Of a stretch of 17,152 nt of DNA, positions 6,154-15,920 are shown piece by piece. Within the stretch, counting starts at the first letter, position 1. Each line of letters begins with the position of its first letter. The notes under the pieces are model-generated. The model searched no databases, was not told the DNA's origin, and worked only from the letters and a program-made list of their open reading frames with translations. Location of the stretch: contig PBHZ01000017.1 of the NCBI GenBank assembly GCA_002719615.1, forward strand, positions 42,694 through 59,845, given 5' to 3'. The position numbers and the translations under genes are program-made. This DNA is from Methanobacteriota archaeon (GTDB lineage Archaea; Thermoplasmatota; Poseidoniia; Poseidoniales; Thalassarchaeaceae).

Positions 6154-9100
6154 ATGATTCGAAATATTTCTGAAACAATCACATACAAAACCGAACATTT
6201 AGAAGAAGAATGTAAAAAGTATCAAAATTTTCTAGATGTTAAAACCGAAGAAATCTATAATTTAGCATTAATGGCAAAGCAAAAAGGTTTAGATTTTGAA
6301 AACTATATAGAGATACCAAGAGCAAAAGATCTAGCAAGTAGAACTGAAAAACTCCTTCAAAAAGATTATTTGAAGGGATTATCAATAGAACAAGATTTAC
6401 GTAAATTATTGAAAGAAAATGATAGGGAAACTGCATCAATTAAAATGGCGATTGAAGTTGCTAAAAGAAAGTATGACGAAACTAAGGATTTACAAATTTC
6501 CATAGATTGTGGACTTAGAGTTGGTTTAGCGGTCCTTACAGAAGCGGTTTTGGTTGCCCCGCTTGAAGGCATAGGTGAAGTTAGGATATTAAACAATGAG
6601 GATGGTTCAGAATTTTTATCTATCGATTTTTGTGGACCTATCAGGGCCGCAGGTGGAACTGCCCAAGCACTTGGTGTGTTGATTGGAGATATGATTAGGA
6701 GAGAATTAAAAGTTGGGAGATATATACCTTCTACAAGAGAAGTCGAAAGAGTAAAAGAAGAGTTTGGTCTATATAGAGTTGGTTTACAATATAAACCGCC
6801 ACCTGATGAGATAGAAACGATTGTTAGAGCTTGTCCTGTAATGATAAATGGTGAAGAAACCGAAAGGAATGAATGTGCCGGTTTCAAAGAAGTTAGAAAC
6901 ATAGTTAATTCTAACGGAACTGCTAGAACTAGGATTCGAGGAGGGGTAATGCTTGTTATCGGAGAGGGTTTATGCTTAAAGGCGCCAAAAATAAAAAAGC
7001 ATGTAGAAAGAATGAAAATTTCTGGATGGGAATTTATCTCCGAATTTGCAGATAAAGGAAAGAAACAAAAAACTACTAATTCTTTCAAATCAAGAACTAT
7101 ACCAAAAATAACGAGGTATATGGATGATGTCATTGCTGGTAGGCCAATTTTTGGTGAGCCGGGTAAACCCGGTGGTTTCAGATTAAGATACGGAAGAAGT
7201 AGAGCGACTGGTTTGGCTGCGGCAGGGATTAATCCAGTTACTATGGAAGCCATGGGAGGTTTTCTTTCAGTCGGGACCCAGATGAAAATGGAAAGACCCG
7301 GTAAAGCGTGTGCAGTAACTCCTTGTATTGATATAGATGGTCCGACGATATTAGAAAATAATGGAAATTTTGAAACCATTAATACGATATCCAAATGGGA
7401 ACAAAAACGGAATAATGTGTATTCAATTTGGGATTCGGGCGAGATATTACTTGGGTTTGGAGAATTCCTAGAGAATAATAAAAATTTGGTTCCTTCTTCT
7501 TATAATAAAGATTGGTGGGCAGCAGATCTATTAGATGCACTAGATACTCCAAAAAAGGTAGATGAGTTTGCTGAAATATTATCAATTAAAAGAAATAAAT
7601 TACCTCTTGGTATACCATTTAATGGAGCAATAAATAGAGGAGGAGAAGATTTAGTTGAAAGGAATTGGAGAAAAGTGAAATGGTTTAACTTCTTGAAAGA
7701 TTATGACATAAGATGGGAACATGTCTCTTTATTGAATGAAAAATTTTCAGTGGCTGTTCCTCCTCCATGGAATCTTTGGTGGTCAGACTTACCACTTGTT
7801 TGTATTTCTCATTTAATTGAAAAATTGTTAGAATCTAAAGTAATCAATGGTATTTTAAAGATTAAAGGAGTTGTAAAAAACTGGCAAATAGAAAAGGAAT
7901 TAGAGCAAAATTTGTCAGATGAAATATTACAAGAGTTTGCAAAGACTGCTGAAATTAAGATTCATGGCGTTATTAAATGTTCATTGATGACCCTAGGATT
8001 GAACCATAAACATGAAAATGGTTCTATAATTATTAGTAAGAATTGGGAAGGTCAAATAGATGGATTAGGTTTAGAAGTCAAAAATGGAGATATAGTAAAA
8101 AAAACAGAGTCTGATAATTTAATTAAAGAAAGAATAAATGAAATAAATATTTCTAAAATAATCATTTCTGAAGAAGAAGAAAGAAAGAATAAATTACAAA
8201 AATTAAAAGAAGAAGCAAGAAGATCTGCTACAACTAAAGCAATGCAGTCTGGTTTAGAAGGTAGTGAAACCGAGAGGGCTGGAGAAGAAGCTGTTAGTAA
8301 AATAGTTGATAATGGTCCAAAAAATGAAGAAATATATGAAAATGCAAGAATGATTGTAGATGATAATGAAGTAGAAAAATCATTGTGGTTAGTTAGAAAA
8401 TTATCTACGAAAAGATGGGAAGATTCAGTACCCTGTAGAATTGGTGCTAGGATGGGTAGGCCAGAAAAGTCGGGTATTAGAGAAATGAAGCCCATGGTTC
8501 ATGCATTGTATCCAATTGGTGGAGGAGGGGGGCCTCAAAGACTCATAGGTTTGGCTACAAAAAAAGATTCAATTCAAGTAGTCATGATGCCAAGAATTTG
8601 TGAAAAATGTGGTAAAGAAAGTGGACATATAATATGTCATCATAGGGGTAACCATTCAGATGCCATTGAATGCGGAGGGACGACAGTTCCTAAAAAGAGA
8701 AAAGGGGCACAGAGAAGGCGTTTGGGTGAAAGGACAAGAATACCTATAGGATCAATAATGGAAGTGAAGAGAAGATCTTTGAATTTAGATAGATTACCTG
8801 AAAGAATCAAGGCTATGAATGAATTACTGTCTAAAATGCAGACGCCTGAACCAATTGAAAAGGGAATTTTAAGGGCTAAGCATAATTTATCGGTTTTCAG
8901 AGATGGTACAGCAAGATATGATATGATAGATGTCCCAGTGACTCATTTCAAACCATCAGAAATAGGAACTCCGTGGAAAAAAATATATGAATTGGGATAT
9001 CAATATGACATGTACGGTAAGAAATTAAAATCTGATGATCAAATACTTGAATTGTTTCCTCAGGACTTTATACCATCAATAAATGGAAAAGATCATTTAA

Positions 9101-10125
9101 TTTCAACTTGTAATTTTGTTGATGATTTACTAACTAAATTCTACGGAATGAAATCATTTTATAATGTAGAAACAAGATTAGATTTAGTTGGGCATTTGGG
9201 GATTGGACTAGCCCCTCATACCTCTGGTGGTGTTCTATGTAGAATTATTGGATGGACAACTGCTTCTGCTGGCTATGCCCATCCGTTATTCCATGCTGCT
9301 AAAAGAAGGAATTGTGATGGCGATGAAGACAGTATAATGTTATTATTGGATGGTTTACTAAATTTCTCGCGATCTATTCTTCCTTCAGGAAGAGGAGGAC
9401 AAATGGATGCCCCATTAGTTCTTTCAACAAGAATTAATCCTAGTGAAATAGATAAGGAGGCTTTGAATGTAGACTGTTCATGGAACTATTCTAAACAATT
9501 CTATGAATCTACGCTAAATCAGCCTCATCCTAATGAAGTGATAAGTTTAGTTGACTTAGTCTCCAATAGAGAAGGAACTGTGGGGGATTTACGAGGTTAT
9601 GGGTGGACGCATGACTCTGGTAAATTGGACGCAGGGCCTAAAAATTCTTCATACAAAACCCTAAAAACTATGAAAGATAAGATGGATGGCCAGTTGACAC
9701 TAGGGAAAAAATTACGCTCAGTGAATGCAACAAAGGTTGCATCAAAAGTCATAGAGTCACATTTCTTGCCAGATATGAGAGGTAATATGATGGCTTTTAC
9801 CCGGCAAAAGGTTAGATGTGTGAAATGTGGAAAGAAATATAGAAGAATGCCATTAAAAGGAAAATGTATATGGAAACCAGAAGGAAATAATAGAGGTATT
9901 GAAAATATTTCCAGAGATGATGATGGGTCTCTATGCAATGGTAATGTCATTCTTACAGTATCTAAAGGCAATGTAGAAAAATATATCCAAATAACTAAGA
10001 ATGTTATTGATGAGTTCGGTGTTGATATGTATACCAAACAAAGAGTAAACTGGACTTCTGATAGTGTTGATTCTTTATTCAATAATGATTCTGTAACTGT
10101 AATGACTTTGGAGGATTTTTTATAA
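6154..10125 (+). CDS. polC: DNA polymerase D (Pol II) large subunit DP2
   Basis: Catalytic subunit of the euryarchaeal replicative polymerase PolD, which works with the DP1 exonuclease subunit (not in this window). It has 1323 residues, a little longer than the Pyrococcus protein. Landmarks: conserved GPIRAAGGTAQALG around residue 161; GEPGKPGGFRLRYGR around 334-348; a charged, probably coiled region around 665-740; a first zinc-binding group C816-x2-C819-x8-C828-x11-C840; the active-site NCDGDED at 1053-1059, with D1055 and D1057 as the metal-binding aspartates; and a second Cys cluster C1222-x2-C1225-x12-C1238 plus C1261. The C-terminal VMTLEDFL resembles a PCNA-interacting peptide with Q replaced. 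The NCDGDED site, where many archaeal DP2 genes carry an intein, is uninterrupted. ATG 6154 is supported by AGGAGG. The gene's stop overlaps the stop of the convergent arlK gene. Confidence 0.97.
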   Translation: MIRNISETITYKTEHLEEECKKYQNFLDVKTEEIYNLALMAKQKGLDFENYIEIPRAKDLASRTEKLLQKDYLKGLSIEQDLRKLLKENDRETASIKMAIEVAKRKYDETKDLQISIDCGLRVGLAVLTEAVLVAPLEGIGEVRILNNEDGSEFLSIDFCGPIRAAGGTAQALGVLIGDMIRRELKVGRYIPSTREVERVKEEFGLYRVGLQYKPPPDEIETIVRACPVMINGEETERNECAGFKEVRNIVNSNGTARTRIRGGVMLVIGEGLCLKAPKIKKHVERMKISGWEFISEFADKGKKQKTTNSFKSRTIPKITRYMDDVIAGRPIFGEPGKPGGFRLRYGRSRATGLAAAGINPVTMEAMGGFLSVGTQMKMERPGKACAVTPCIDIDGPTILENNGNFETINTISKWEQKRNNVYSIWDSGEILLGFGEFLENNKNLVPSSYNKDWWAADLLDALDTPKKVDEFAEILSIKRNKLPLGIPFNGAINRGGEDLVERNWRKVKWFNFLKDYDIRWEHVSLLNEKFSVAVPPPWNLWWSDLPLVCISHLIEKLLESKVINGILKIKGVVKNWQIEKELEQNLSDEILQEFAKTAEIKIHGVIKCSLMTLGLNHKHENGSIIISKNWEGQIDGLGLEVKNGDIVKKTESDNLIKERINEINISKIIISEEEERKNKLQKLKEEARRSATTKAMQSGLEGSETERAGEEAVSKIVDNGPKNEEIYENARMIVDDNEVEKSLWLVRKLSTKRWEDSVPCRIGARMGRPEKSGIREMKPMVHALYPIGGGGGPQRLIGLATKKDSIQVVMMPRICEKCGKESGHIICHHRGNHSDAIECGGTTVPKKRKGAQRRRLGERTRIPIGSIMEVKRRSLNLDRLPERIKAMNELLSKMQTPEPIEKGILRAKHNLSVFRDGTARYDMIDVPVTHFKPSEIGTPWKKIYELGYQYDMYGKKLKSDDQILELFPQDFIPSINGKDHLISTCNFVDDLLTKFYGMKSFYNVETRLDLVGHLGIGLAPHTSGGVLCRIIGWTTASAGYAHPLFHAAKRRNCDGDEDSIMLLLDGLLNFSRSILPSGRGGQMDAPLVLSTRINPSEIDKEALNVDCSWNYSKQFYESTLNQPHPNEVISLVDLVSNREGTVGDLRGYGWTHDSGKLDAGPKNSSYKTLKTMKDKMDGQLTLGKKLRSVNATKVASKVIESHFLPDMRGNMMAFTRQKVRCVKCGKKYRRMPLKGKCIWKPEGNNRGIENISRDDDGSLCNGNVILTVSKGNVEKYIQITKNVIDEFGVDMYTKQRVNWTSDSVDSLFNNDSVTVMTLEDFL

Positions 10126-11118
10126 GTATTTATTCATTATAATAGCGACTGGATCGCCAATAATAAACATCGGGATTAGGGCAATAAATAAGTATGTAAC
10201 AAAAGGGTGTTTGTTAGTAACCCATGCTGATTCTAAGCCCTTTTCGATTAAAAATTCTATTTTTTCTTGTAAATTTTGATTGTGATTATTCTTTTGTGGA
10301 ATAAATAAATTAACAGTATGTAATTTATTTCCCGAATTATCCAAAACTACATCAGATAGTAGCCATATTCTATCGGTTTTAATTTCAGTTAGTGGTATTC
10401 TTGTAGCATGCCAAGCTGTTTTCAAGTCAGATAATTCTTTAATATCGCCTTTAAGTGTATTTCTTAGAAGAAAGAATGGTGGAGTTATGATAAATAGTCC
10501 TCCGGCCCAAAGAAATAATACAAAAGATGGAGGTATCTGAAATAATATTTCATCATAGTCAATAATAGATGTATGCGAATAAATATATGGTTTTGGAATA
10601 AAATACCAACTAGGAGTGATTAGTGTAATCCAAACCAATGCTTTAATATCTGCCCCTCCTTGTAATAATCCAATTTTATATGTTAAAATAAAGATAATTA
10701 TTGTTAAGGATGAAAATAGTAATGTCCACCATATCCTAGTATTGATGTCTTCATCACCGGAGATAAGTGTGTATAAATCAATATCAATGTAATTTAATAA
10801 CCCTCCAAATAGTCCAATGATGCCAAATAGATAAACCAACAACAAAAGACAATTTAATAGATTTAATGAATCAAATTTAGGAATCTCAAATACGGTTACT
10901 GCTGCTAAAGAGATGGGCAAAAAAATCATAAAAATATTCCAAATTGATAACTGCAAAATTATAAAATCAATAATTAATAATATTGCTGCTGGTAACGTCC
11001 AAAATATCCAAATTTTATCTCGAACCATGAGTTTTGAATAATCAGAATATCCTGCAATCATCAAACAAGATACAAGACTAAAAATTCTTACATATTCAAT
11101 GACTAAGTGACTATCCAC
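10120..11118 (-). CDS. arlK: Preflagellin (type IV prepilin-like) peptidase ArlK/FlaK
   Basis: Integral membrane aspartyl peptidase (A24 family) that removes the short leader of archaellin precursors before assembly. The 332 residues include several hydrophobic membrane segments. The first catalytic Asp is D26 in GYSDYSKLMVRDKIW (compare the D-x6-R-x-V/N pattern), and the second is D157 in GGADIKAL (the GxGD-type motif). The C-terminal part has a soluble segment (~215-305), then WVTNKHPF and a final membrane helix, like the WVTPxxPF end of euryarchaeal FlaK. The start is GTG (11116-11118), since an in-frame stop lies upstream with no ATG between; no clear Shine-Dalgarno is seen. It lies 56 nt downstream of arlJ. 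The 3' end overlaps polC by 6 nt, tail to tail. Clustering with arlF-J supports a role in archaellum rather than general pilus processing. Confidence 0.85.
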   Translation of the reverse strand: MDSHLVIEYVRIFSLVSCLMIAGYSDYSKLMVRDKIWIFWTLPAAILLIIDFIILQLSIWNIFMIFLPISLAAVTVFEIPKFDSLNLLNCLLLLVYLFGIIGLFGGLLNYIDIDLYTLISGDEDINTRIWWTLLFSSLTIIIFILTYKIGLLQGGADIKALVWITLITPSWYFIPKPYIYSHTSIIDYDEILFQIPPSFVLFLWAGGLFIITPPFFLLRNTLKGDIKELSDLKTAWHATRIPLTEIKTDRIWLLSDVVLDNSGNKLHTVNLFIPQKNNHNQNLQEKIEFLIEKGLESAWVTNKHPFVTYLFIALIPMFIIGDPVAIIMNKYL

Positions 11119-11174
11119 AACCCAAGGGAGTGTGTCTTAGACATCAAGACTTCCATCATTATTGTAAAAATAAA

Positions 11175-12974
11175 TCATCCAGCAAAGACTCCGACTGAAT
11201 TAGATAGGACGAAGGCGCTTGCACCACTTGCAATTGCTGCAATCCACATCATTTGTATCATCTGTCCAAGTGAAAGTGTAAAACCACCACCTTTTATTCT
11301 TGAAGTAATCAAACCCAAAACAACAATTACAACAATAATAAGTAATGAGCTTAGAATATTGAATACTTGAATATTTTGATCTACTCCTGCAGTATCAGTA
11401 AGAACAGGTAGACCGACTGCTAGATCTCCTCCACCTATTTCTCCGGATTGGCCCGCATTGACTAATCCTGCTGCAACCTCAGCAATCTGCTCTCCAAGTC
11501 CTGCAACAATTTCTATAGTGATATTTAAAGCGATAATCATTGCAATTAAGATACCATATGAAACTCCACGCATTGTTCCAGCTGAAATTTCTCTTCTATT
11601 TCTTAAAGCGAGTAATGTAGCCGTACTTTGGGAAACTAAATCTCCCACTGTTCCCGCTTCACCACTAGCCTGAGAACCTTCAAGGAAAACTCGAGTAAAT
11701 CTGGAAACCATCATGGAATTATTATCTGCCGCAAACCAGTTCCACGAATAATCACTATCAATTCTCATTGCTAGTCGCTTTTCTAATTGATTGATGGAAC
11801 TACTTAAAGCTCCAAAATCAATACTATTTAATGCCTTAATCATTGCACTTGGCTCAGCCGAACGTGCCTGTGCCGTTCCTCCGAAAGCCCGTATGAATTC
11901 AGGAAATGCTTCATCTCTTCTTCTTACTCTAACTTCTTCACGTTGAACTAAGATAGAAGGTAACATAAATGGAGTCATAGTTAAAGCTACCATGAAGAGT
12001 CCGTAATATTTCCAATTGGATAGTAATATTGAGCCGAAGTCAGTAGTTACTAAAACCCATAAAAATCCCAAACTTTCAAAAGTTACTAAAAATATTGCAA
12101 CAATCCATGCTCTACGTAAATTAATTTTTATCTGTGTATTAAAATCGTGACGTGCGAACAGTGGTTCATCGGGTATAACTAATGTAAACAAAAACCATGC
12201 ACCAAGTTGTAAAACTGTAAAAAATGCTGCAGCCATTAAAACATATTTCGATCTGATAATTATGGCAATCAAATCATTTGTGCCATCACCAACTTGAAAC
12301 AAGACCAAATGTAATCCTGAGACAACTAATAGAAGCATACCAGTTGTAGTAAGAGATACGAATGTTTCACGAAGAGTGTCCAACTGTTCTAATCTTGCAT
12401 CGTATAAGGTCTGATATTGTGATTCAAAAGTTTCTTGCTCGCTTTTCATAAATTCGCCTATTGGTTGACCTACTTCAACAGAGAAAGACATCCTATCTAA
12501 AAAGTCACTCCATATCGGAGAAGGGCTCTGTCTTCCAACTATTCTAGCAGCTTCAGGTAAATTTGTGTGCCATTTTGTAACTAATGTCTCTATTGCTTGT
12601 ACTTCTCTGGCTAATGCACCATAATCAGCCATATCCTTCAAGATATCAAACATACCTCTTTCAGCAGACTCGCCCAATGATAATATTCCCATCCTTGTAA
12701 TGAACATATGCATATCCTGTTCTATTTCAGTTGCAAGTTTTGAAGTGTTTGCAAGAGGATATAATAAAGTTCCTAATAGAGTAATAATAGGAAAAAAGAG
12801 AGTTAAGATAATTTTACCGACAATGCTTAATCCACTGCCTGTAGTCCACGCTACCAAAGCTCCTGCTATAAATGCGATAAGAACCGCTGGTGCGGAAAAT
12901 TTCATTAGATATTCTGGAAATGGCATTCCCAATCGAAGAAGAGTTATTTGCCATGTTGTAAGTTTTGTCTCCAT
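11175..12974 (-). CDS. arlJ: Archaellum assembly membrane platform protein ArlJ/FlaJ (TadC-like)
   Basis: Polytopic membrane protein that anchors the ArlI ATPase and forms the base on which the archaellum filament is assembled. It is 599 residues, with about nine hydrophobic segments near 28-75 (two), 207-270 (two), 293-345 (two), 465-490, 538-560 and 575-595. Between them lie two cytosolic basic/helical regions typical of a doubled T2SSF fold (for example FITRMGILSLGESAERGMF ~90-108 and EFIRAFGGTAQARSAEPSAM ~363-382). The ATG (12972-12974) is preceded by GAGGT six nt upstream, which overlaps the arlI stop codon; spacing to arlI is 9 nt, consistent with coupled translation. Assignment rests on the T2SSF-like segments plus position directly after arlI, and is strong. 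Confidence 0.9.
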   Translation of the reverse strand: METKLTTWQITLLRLGMPFPEYLMKFSAPAVLIAFIAGALVAWTTGSGLSIVGKIILTLFFPIITLLGTLLYPLANTSKLATEIEQDMHMFITRMGILSLGESAERGMFDILKDMADYGALAREVQAIETLVTKWHTNLPEAARIVGRQSPSPIWSDFLDRMSFSVEVGQPIGEFMKSEQETFESQYQTLYDARLEQLDTLRETFVSLTTTGMLLLVVSGLHLVLFQVGDGTNDLIAIIIRSKYVLMAAAFFTVLQLGAWFLFTLVIPDEPLFARHDFNTQIKINLRRAWIVAIFLVTFESLGFLWVLVTTDFGSILLSNWKYYGLFMVALTMTPFMLPSILVQREEVRVRRRDEAFPEFIRAFGGTAQARSAEPSAMIKALNSIDFGALSSSINQLEKRLAMRIDSDYSWNWFAADNNSMMVSRFTRVFLEGSQASGEAGTVGDLVSQSTATLLALRNRREISAGTMRGVSYGILIAMIIALNITIEIVAGLGEQIAEVAAGLVNAGQSGEIGGGDLAVGLPVLTDTAGVDQNIQVFNILSSLLIIVVIVVLGLITSRIKGGGFTLSLGQMIQMMWIAAIASGASAFVLSNSVGVFAG

Positions 12975-12983
12975 GAATATACC

Positions 12984-14732
12984 TCATGTCTCATGATTCT
13001 TGCCCACCCAAGTTTCAACATTTGCCACAAATTCGTCCCAGCCCTGGATGTAAAAAATATCTAATAAATCAAAAACATCGTCATAATGTGTCAAATCTCT
13101 CTCCACCATTCTTTCAATGATTTCTGTTCGCCTTTGTAACTCATCATAAATTAGCCTTTTATTTTGAAAACCCATAAAAGGTGCAATCCTGTTTTCTAAT
13201 ATGTAGGATTGAAACATTCCCCTAAAATAATGAACATCTTGTACAGGATCCCACTCAAACATTCCTCTTGTCAAGACACCATCAGCAATCTTATTGTATC
13301 CAATAATCTCATCAACACCAGTTATTCTCCTAACGATTCCTTTACCTTCTGATTCAACAACCTCTTGGAAAATAGCGAAATTTAGATTATCGAAGAACCT
13401 AGTTGGGACATTTATTGGATCACCTGTAAATCTCTGAATCATTTTTACAATAGAGGAGGCGTGAAATGTTCCAATTACTGGGTGTCCGGTTTGCATTGCT
13501 TGGAATGCAGTAGCACCCTCGACACCTCTAATCTCACCTATGATAATGTATCTTGGCCTAGAACGTAATGCCGCCTTTAGTAAATCGAACATTTCTACAC
13601 GAGAATCCTCGTTTTTAGAATCTCGAGTAACAAGTCTTTGCCATAATTTATGTGAAACTTTTACCTCAGGAGTGTCTTCAGCTGAATATATCTTGACCTG
13701 ATGATCTACAAATGGAAGTATGGCGTTTAATGTTGTAGTTTTTCCAGATGCAGTTTCACCTGAAACTAACATAGATTGGCCAAACTGTAATCCTAACCAT
13801 ATATATGCTGCTTGCTGAGCAGATAATGTCCCCCATTTTATTAACTGAATAATAGATATTGTTTCTTCAGCGAATTTTCTTATTGTAAAAGAAGGTCCTG
13901 AAATAGAAACGTCATCGCTGTAGATAATATTTATTCTAGAGCCATCTAATAGTGAACCGTCGATTATTGGTTTAGAATCTGAAACAGGCCTACCTATGCG
14001 CTCTGACATTGATCGAAGGTATTGGTTTAATACTGCACTATCTTTGAATCTTATATTTGAAATAACTGATTTGAAGACTTTATGGTCCATGATTACTCTC
14101 TTCAACCCAACTGAATGGATATCTTCTAATTGTTCATCTGAAAGGAGCGTTTCAAGTGGTCCATTTTTCACTAAATCTCTTGCTATTACATATTTTAATC
14201 TTTCAAGAAGGTCTGATGTTACATAAACTGGTGCTTCTCCAAGGCCAATTAACTCCCTGGCTTGTGAAACTATTGGATTATTCAATAATGGATTAGTCCC
14301 GACTTTACAAATTCTATCAATCATACTTTCTAGCATAGAGATAAATTGTTTATCGTCATCAAATCTTTCTGCATTAGGTGCATCTCTAAGTAATCTTTCA
14401 ACAATTTGATCTTTTATCTCTTCTTCTTCAGGACCATTGAGTGTTGGCTCTAAACCAAACCAAAGTGTCGATCCCACTTCATCTTCGCCTTCAACAGGTT
14501 TGTAAACATGTGCAAAACAGGGTGGTTTAGTTGCATAAATTAAATTACAAGGATCTAATTTTCTAGCACCGCTATCTAACCAACCATAATAGATGGGTCT
14601 TGTCCCATGTTTCTTCTCAAACGCTTCAACCCAGACTCTGATGTGTGGATATCTAGCCATCAACCCCCCCAAATCTCCTGGTTGAATATCGAATTCTTGT
14701 TCATCGCTTAGTGTATCATTTTCAGTGACCAA
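12984..14732 (-). CDS. arlI: Archaellum motor/assembly ATPase ArlI/FlaI
   Basis: Hexameric type II/IV secretion-type ATPase that powers archaellum assembly and rotation from the cytosolic face, with ArlJ and ArlH. Walker A is GETASGKT (residues 325-332 from the TTG start). The Asp-box/Walker B region is YIIIGEIRG (~392-400), followed by the His-box segment TGHPVIGTFHASS. The N-terminal domain has FDIQPGDLGG, PPCFAHVYKPVEG and the usual glycine-rich GSTLWFGLEPTL. An in-frame ATG at 14798 would overlap arlH by 55 bp. I prefer TTG at 14730-14732, because a strong AAGGAGGG (14738-14745) lies 5 nt before it and it leaves a clean 11-nt gap after the arlH stop. That gives 582 residues. The function is certain, the start is likely. 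Confidence 0.93.
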   Translation of the reverse strand: MVTENDTLSDEQEFDIQPGDLGGLMARYPHIRVWVEAFEKKHGTRPIYYGWLDSGARKLDPCNLIYATKPPCFAHVYKPVEGEDEVGSTLWFGLEPTLNGPEEEEIKDQIVERLLRDAPNAERFDDDKQFISMLESMIDRICKVGTNPLLNNPIVSQARELIGLGEAPVYVTSDLLERLKYVIARDLVKNGPLETLLSDEQLEDIHSVGLKRVIMDHKVFKSVISNIRFKDSAVLNQYLRSMSERIGRPVSDSKPIIDGSLLDGSRINIIYSDDVSISGPSFTIRKFAEETISIIQLIKWGTLSAQQAAYIWLGLQFGQSMLVSGETASGKTTTLNAILPFVDHQVKIYSAEDTPEVKVSHKLWQRLVTRDSKNEDSRVEMFDLLKAALRSRPRYIIIGEIRGVEGATAFQAMQTGHPVIGTFHASSIVKMIQRFTGDPINVPTRFFDNLNFAIFQEVVESEGKGIVRRITGVDEIIGYNKIADGVLTRGMFEWDPVQDVHYFRGMFQSYILENRIAPFMGFQNKRLIYDELQRRTEIIERMVERDLTHYDDVFDLLDIFYIQGWDEFVANVETWVGKNHET

Positions 14733-14743
14733 AAAAACCCTCC

Positions 14744-15442
14744 TTAACTTACCGCCGTAATATCCACAATAAAGCCCATTTGAGGCATTACTTTCCAACC
14801 TATCCTTCCTTGAGTTGGGCCAGCTGCTCTTAAAAATCTAGTAACTGCTATAGTCCTAACTGTATCCCCTCCAACTGTTGCAGTCTCCAAATCCAATACC
14901 AGCTCTGCTGAGTTTTTCATTTCTCTTATAAGTCTAGAATCGACTTCGTGATTATCAATAGTTAACAAGACTGTTCGACCTTGTGAATTAAATTTTCTTA
15001 GTATGGAAAGAAGTTGTTTTGCATTAGATTCGGGAGAAATCAACTGTGATGCTCTATCTATGATTATGACTTGAGCTTCTTGGACTCCTGGTGAGTCCAA
15101 AACTTCTAGGAGATCTACATGTTCTTCTATTTCCTCTGCAAGTACTCCAAAACTGGATATTAACAAAAATTTTCCATCATCAATATTATTATCCATATTG
15201 TATCCTATACTACCAACCTGCTCCAGCCAACCCCTAGTTGTAAGTTCTGTAGTAACATATGCTACTTTGACATCATTTTGAACAAACCCAAATGCCAGTC
15301 TTTGACAAATTAGGCTTTTTCCTGACCCTATTTCTCCACTAATTATACCCAATGAACGATTTGGTATTGCAGCACCCATACTATTAGCAAGGCTATCTTG
15401 AATTATGCCAAATTGATAGCCGTCATCATTATCAGATGTCAA
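14744..15442 (-). CDS. arlH: Archaellum KaiC-like ATPase regulator ArlH/FlaH
   Basis: RecA/KaiC-like nucleotide-binding protein that sits with ArlI and ArlJ at the base of the motor and is thought to regulate it. The 232 residues carry Walker A GEIGSGKS (36-43) and Walker B-like VIIID (125-129). VAYVTTELTTRGWLEQ sits where the catalytic-like Glu of KaiC homologues lies, and LLTIDNHEVD is the sensor region. The start is TTG (15440-15442), preceded by GGAGGT with a spacing of about 7 nt. The first 11 nt overlap the arlG end, so translation is probably coupled. Length matches the family. Confidence 0.92.
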   Translation of the reverse strand: MTSDNDDGYQFGIIQDSLANSMGAAIPNRSLGIISGEIGSGKSLICQRLAFGFVQNDVKVAYVTTELTTRGWLEQVGSIGYNMDNNIDDGKFLLISSFGVLAEEIEEHVDLLEVLDSPGVQEAQVIIIDRASQLISPESNAKQLLSILRKFNSQGRTVLLTIDNHEVDSRLIREMKNSAELVLDLETATVGGDTVRTIAVTRFLRAAGPTQGRIGWKVMPQMGFIVDITAVS

Positions 15443-15908
15443 GTCTGACCACCTCCGTTAAACTGTGAGTGCCGGTAGGAGATGTGGATAGTGAAGAAAC
15501 TCCCACAGTGAGAAAGCATTCTGTTCCATCTGTAAAAGTTAAGTCGGTGTTAGCATCTATTTGAAATTTAATCGCTACACCCTTTGACCATGTTACACTT
15601 TCTGCATCAATCGCGGTTACCGTCATAGCATTACCATCAAGAAAAACATAAGTATCATCTATATTTAATGAAATTGTTCCTGAGTTTTGAATATAAATAA
15701 AGGCCCTGTCAAGGGTATTGTCCCATGAAATAGATGATGGATCACTAATAAGTGAAGCCCGAGTTTTTGCATCTTGGACTTCTAATTCACCTTGATTTTC
15801 AAGTCCATCCGAAATAGTATCCCATGTCGAAAGAAGAACAGCAGAGACAAGTCCTGCAACAATTAAACCAGTCATTAACATAATCATCTCCGATGGCCCA
15901 TCTCCCAT
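15432..15908 (-). CDS. arlG: Archaellum stator-type protein ArlG/FlaG
   Basis: A 158-residue protein with one N-terminal hydrophobic helix (SEMIMLMTGLIVAGLVSAVL, residues 6-25), followed by a short linker and a ~95-residue beta-rich domain with Asn/Thr/Asp-rich strands. This is the layout of ArlG, whose soluble domain lies outside the membrane and, with ArlF, is thought to anchor the motor to the S-layer. The N-terminal SE(M/V)IM...IVAG text fits archaeal FlaG. No charged class III prepilin leader precedes the helix, so it is probably not a filament subunit. The start ATG (15906-15908) follows a G-rich AAGGGGGCG about 7 nt upstream. It lies 12 nt after arlF and overlaps arlH by 11 nt. Sequence similarity in this family is low, so position carries much of the call. 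Confidence 0.75.
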   Translation of the reverse strand: MGDGPSEMIMLMTGLIVAGLVSAVLLSTWDTISDGLENQGELEVQDAKTRASLISDPSSISWDNTLDRAFIYIQNSGTISLNIDDTYVFLDGNAMTVTAIDAESVTWSKGVAIKFQIDANTDLTFTDGTECFLTVGVSSLSTSPTGTHSLTEVVRLDI

Positions 15909-15920
15909 GCTCGCGCCCCC

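Noticed and set aside
6366..7394. 342-codon open frame on the - strand within polC
   Set aside because: It lies opposite a strongly conserved part of DP2 (GPIRAAGG, GGFRLRYGR), its translation has no recognisable domain, and it has no ribosome-binding sequence. It is a shadow of polC.
9301..9420. Possible intein at the DP2 active site, a common insertion point
   Set aside because: NCDGDED continues directly into SIMLLLDGLLNFSRS without the Cys/Ser...His-Asn boundaries of an intein or any homing endonuclease segment.
11119..11174. Small inverted repeat GTCTT...AAGAC (11134-11138/11146-11150) between arlJ and arlK as a terminator
   Set aside because: Only 5 bp, with no T-run in the direction of transcription. 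Too weak to call, and co-transcription of arlK with arlJ remains likely.
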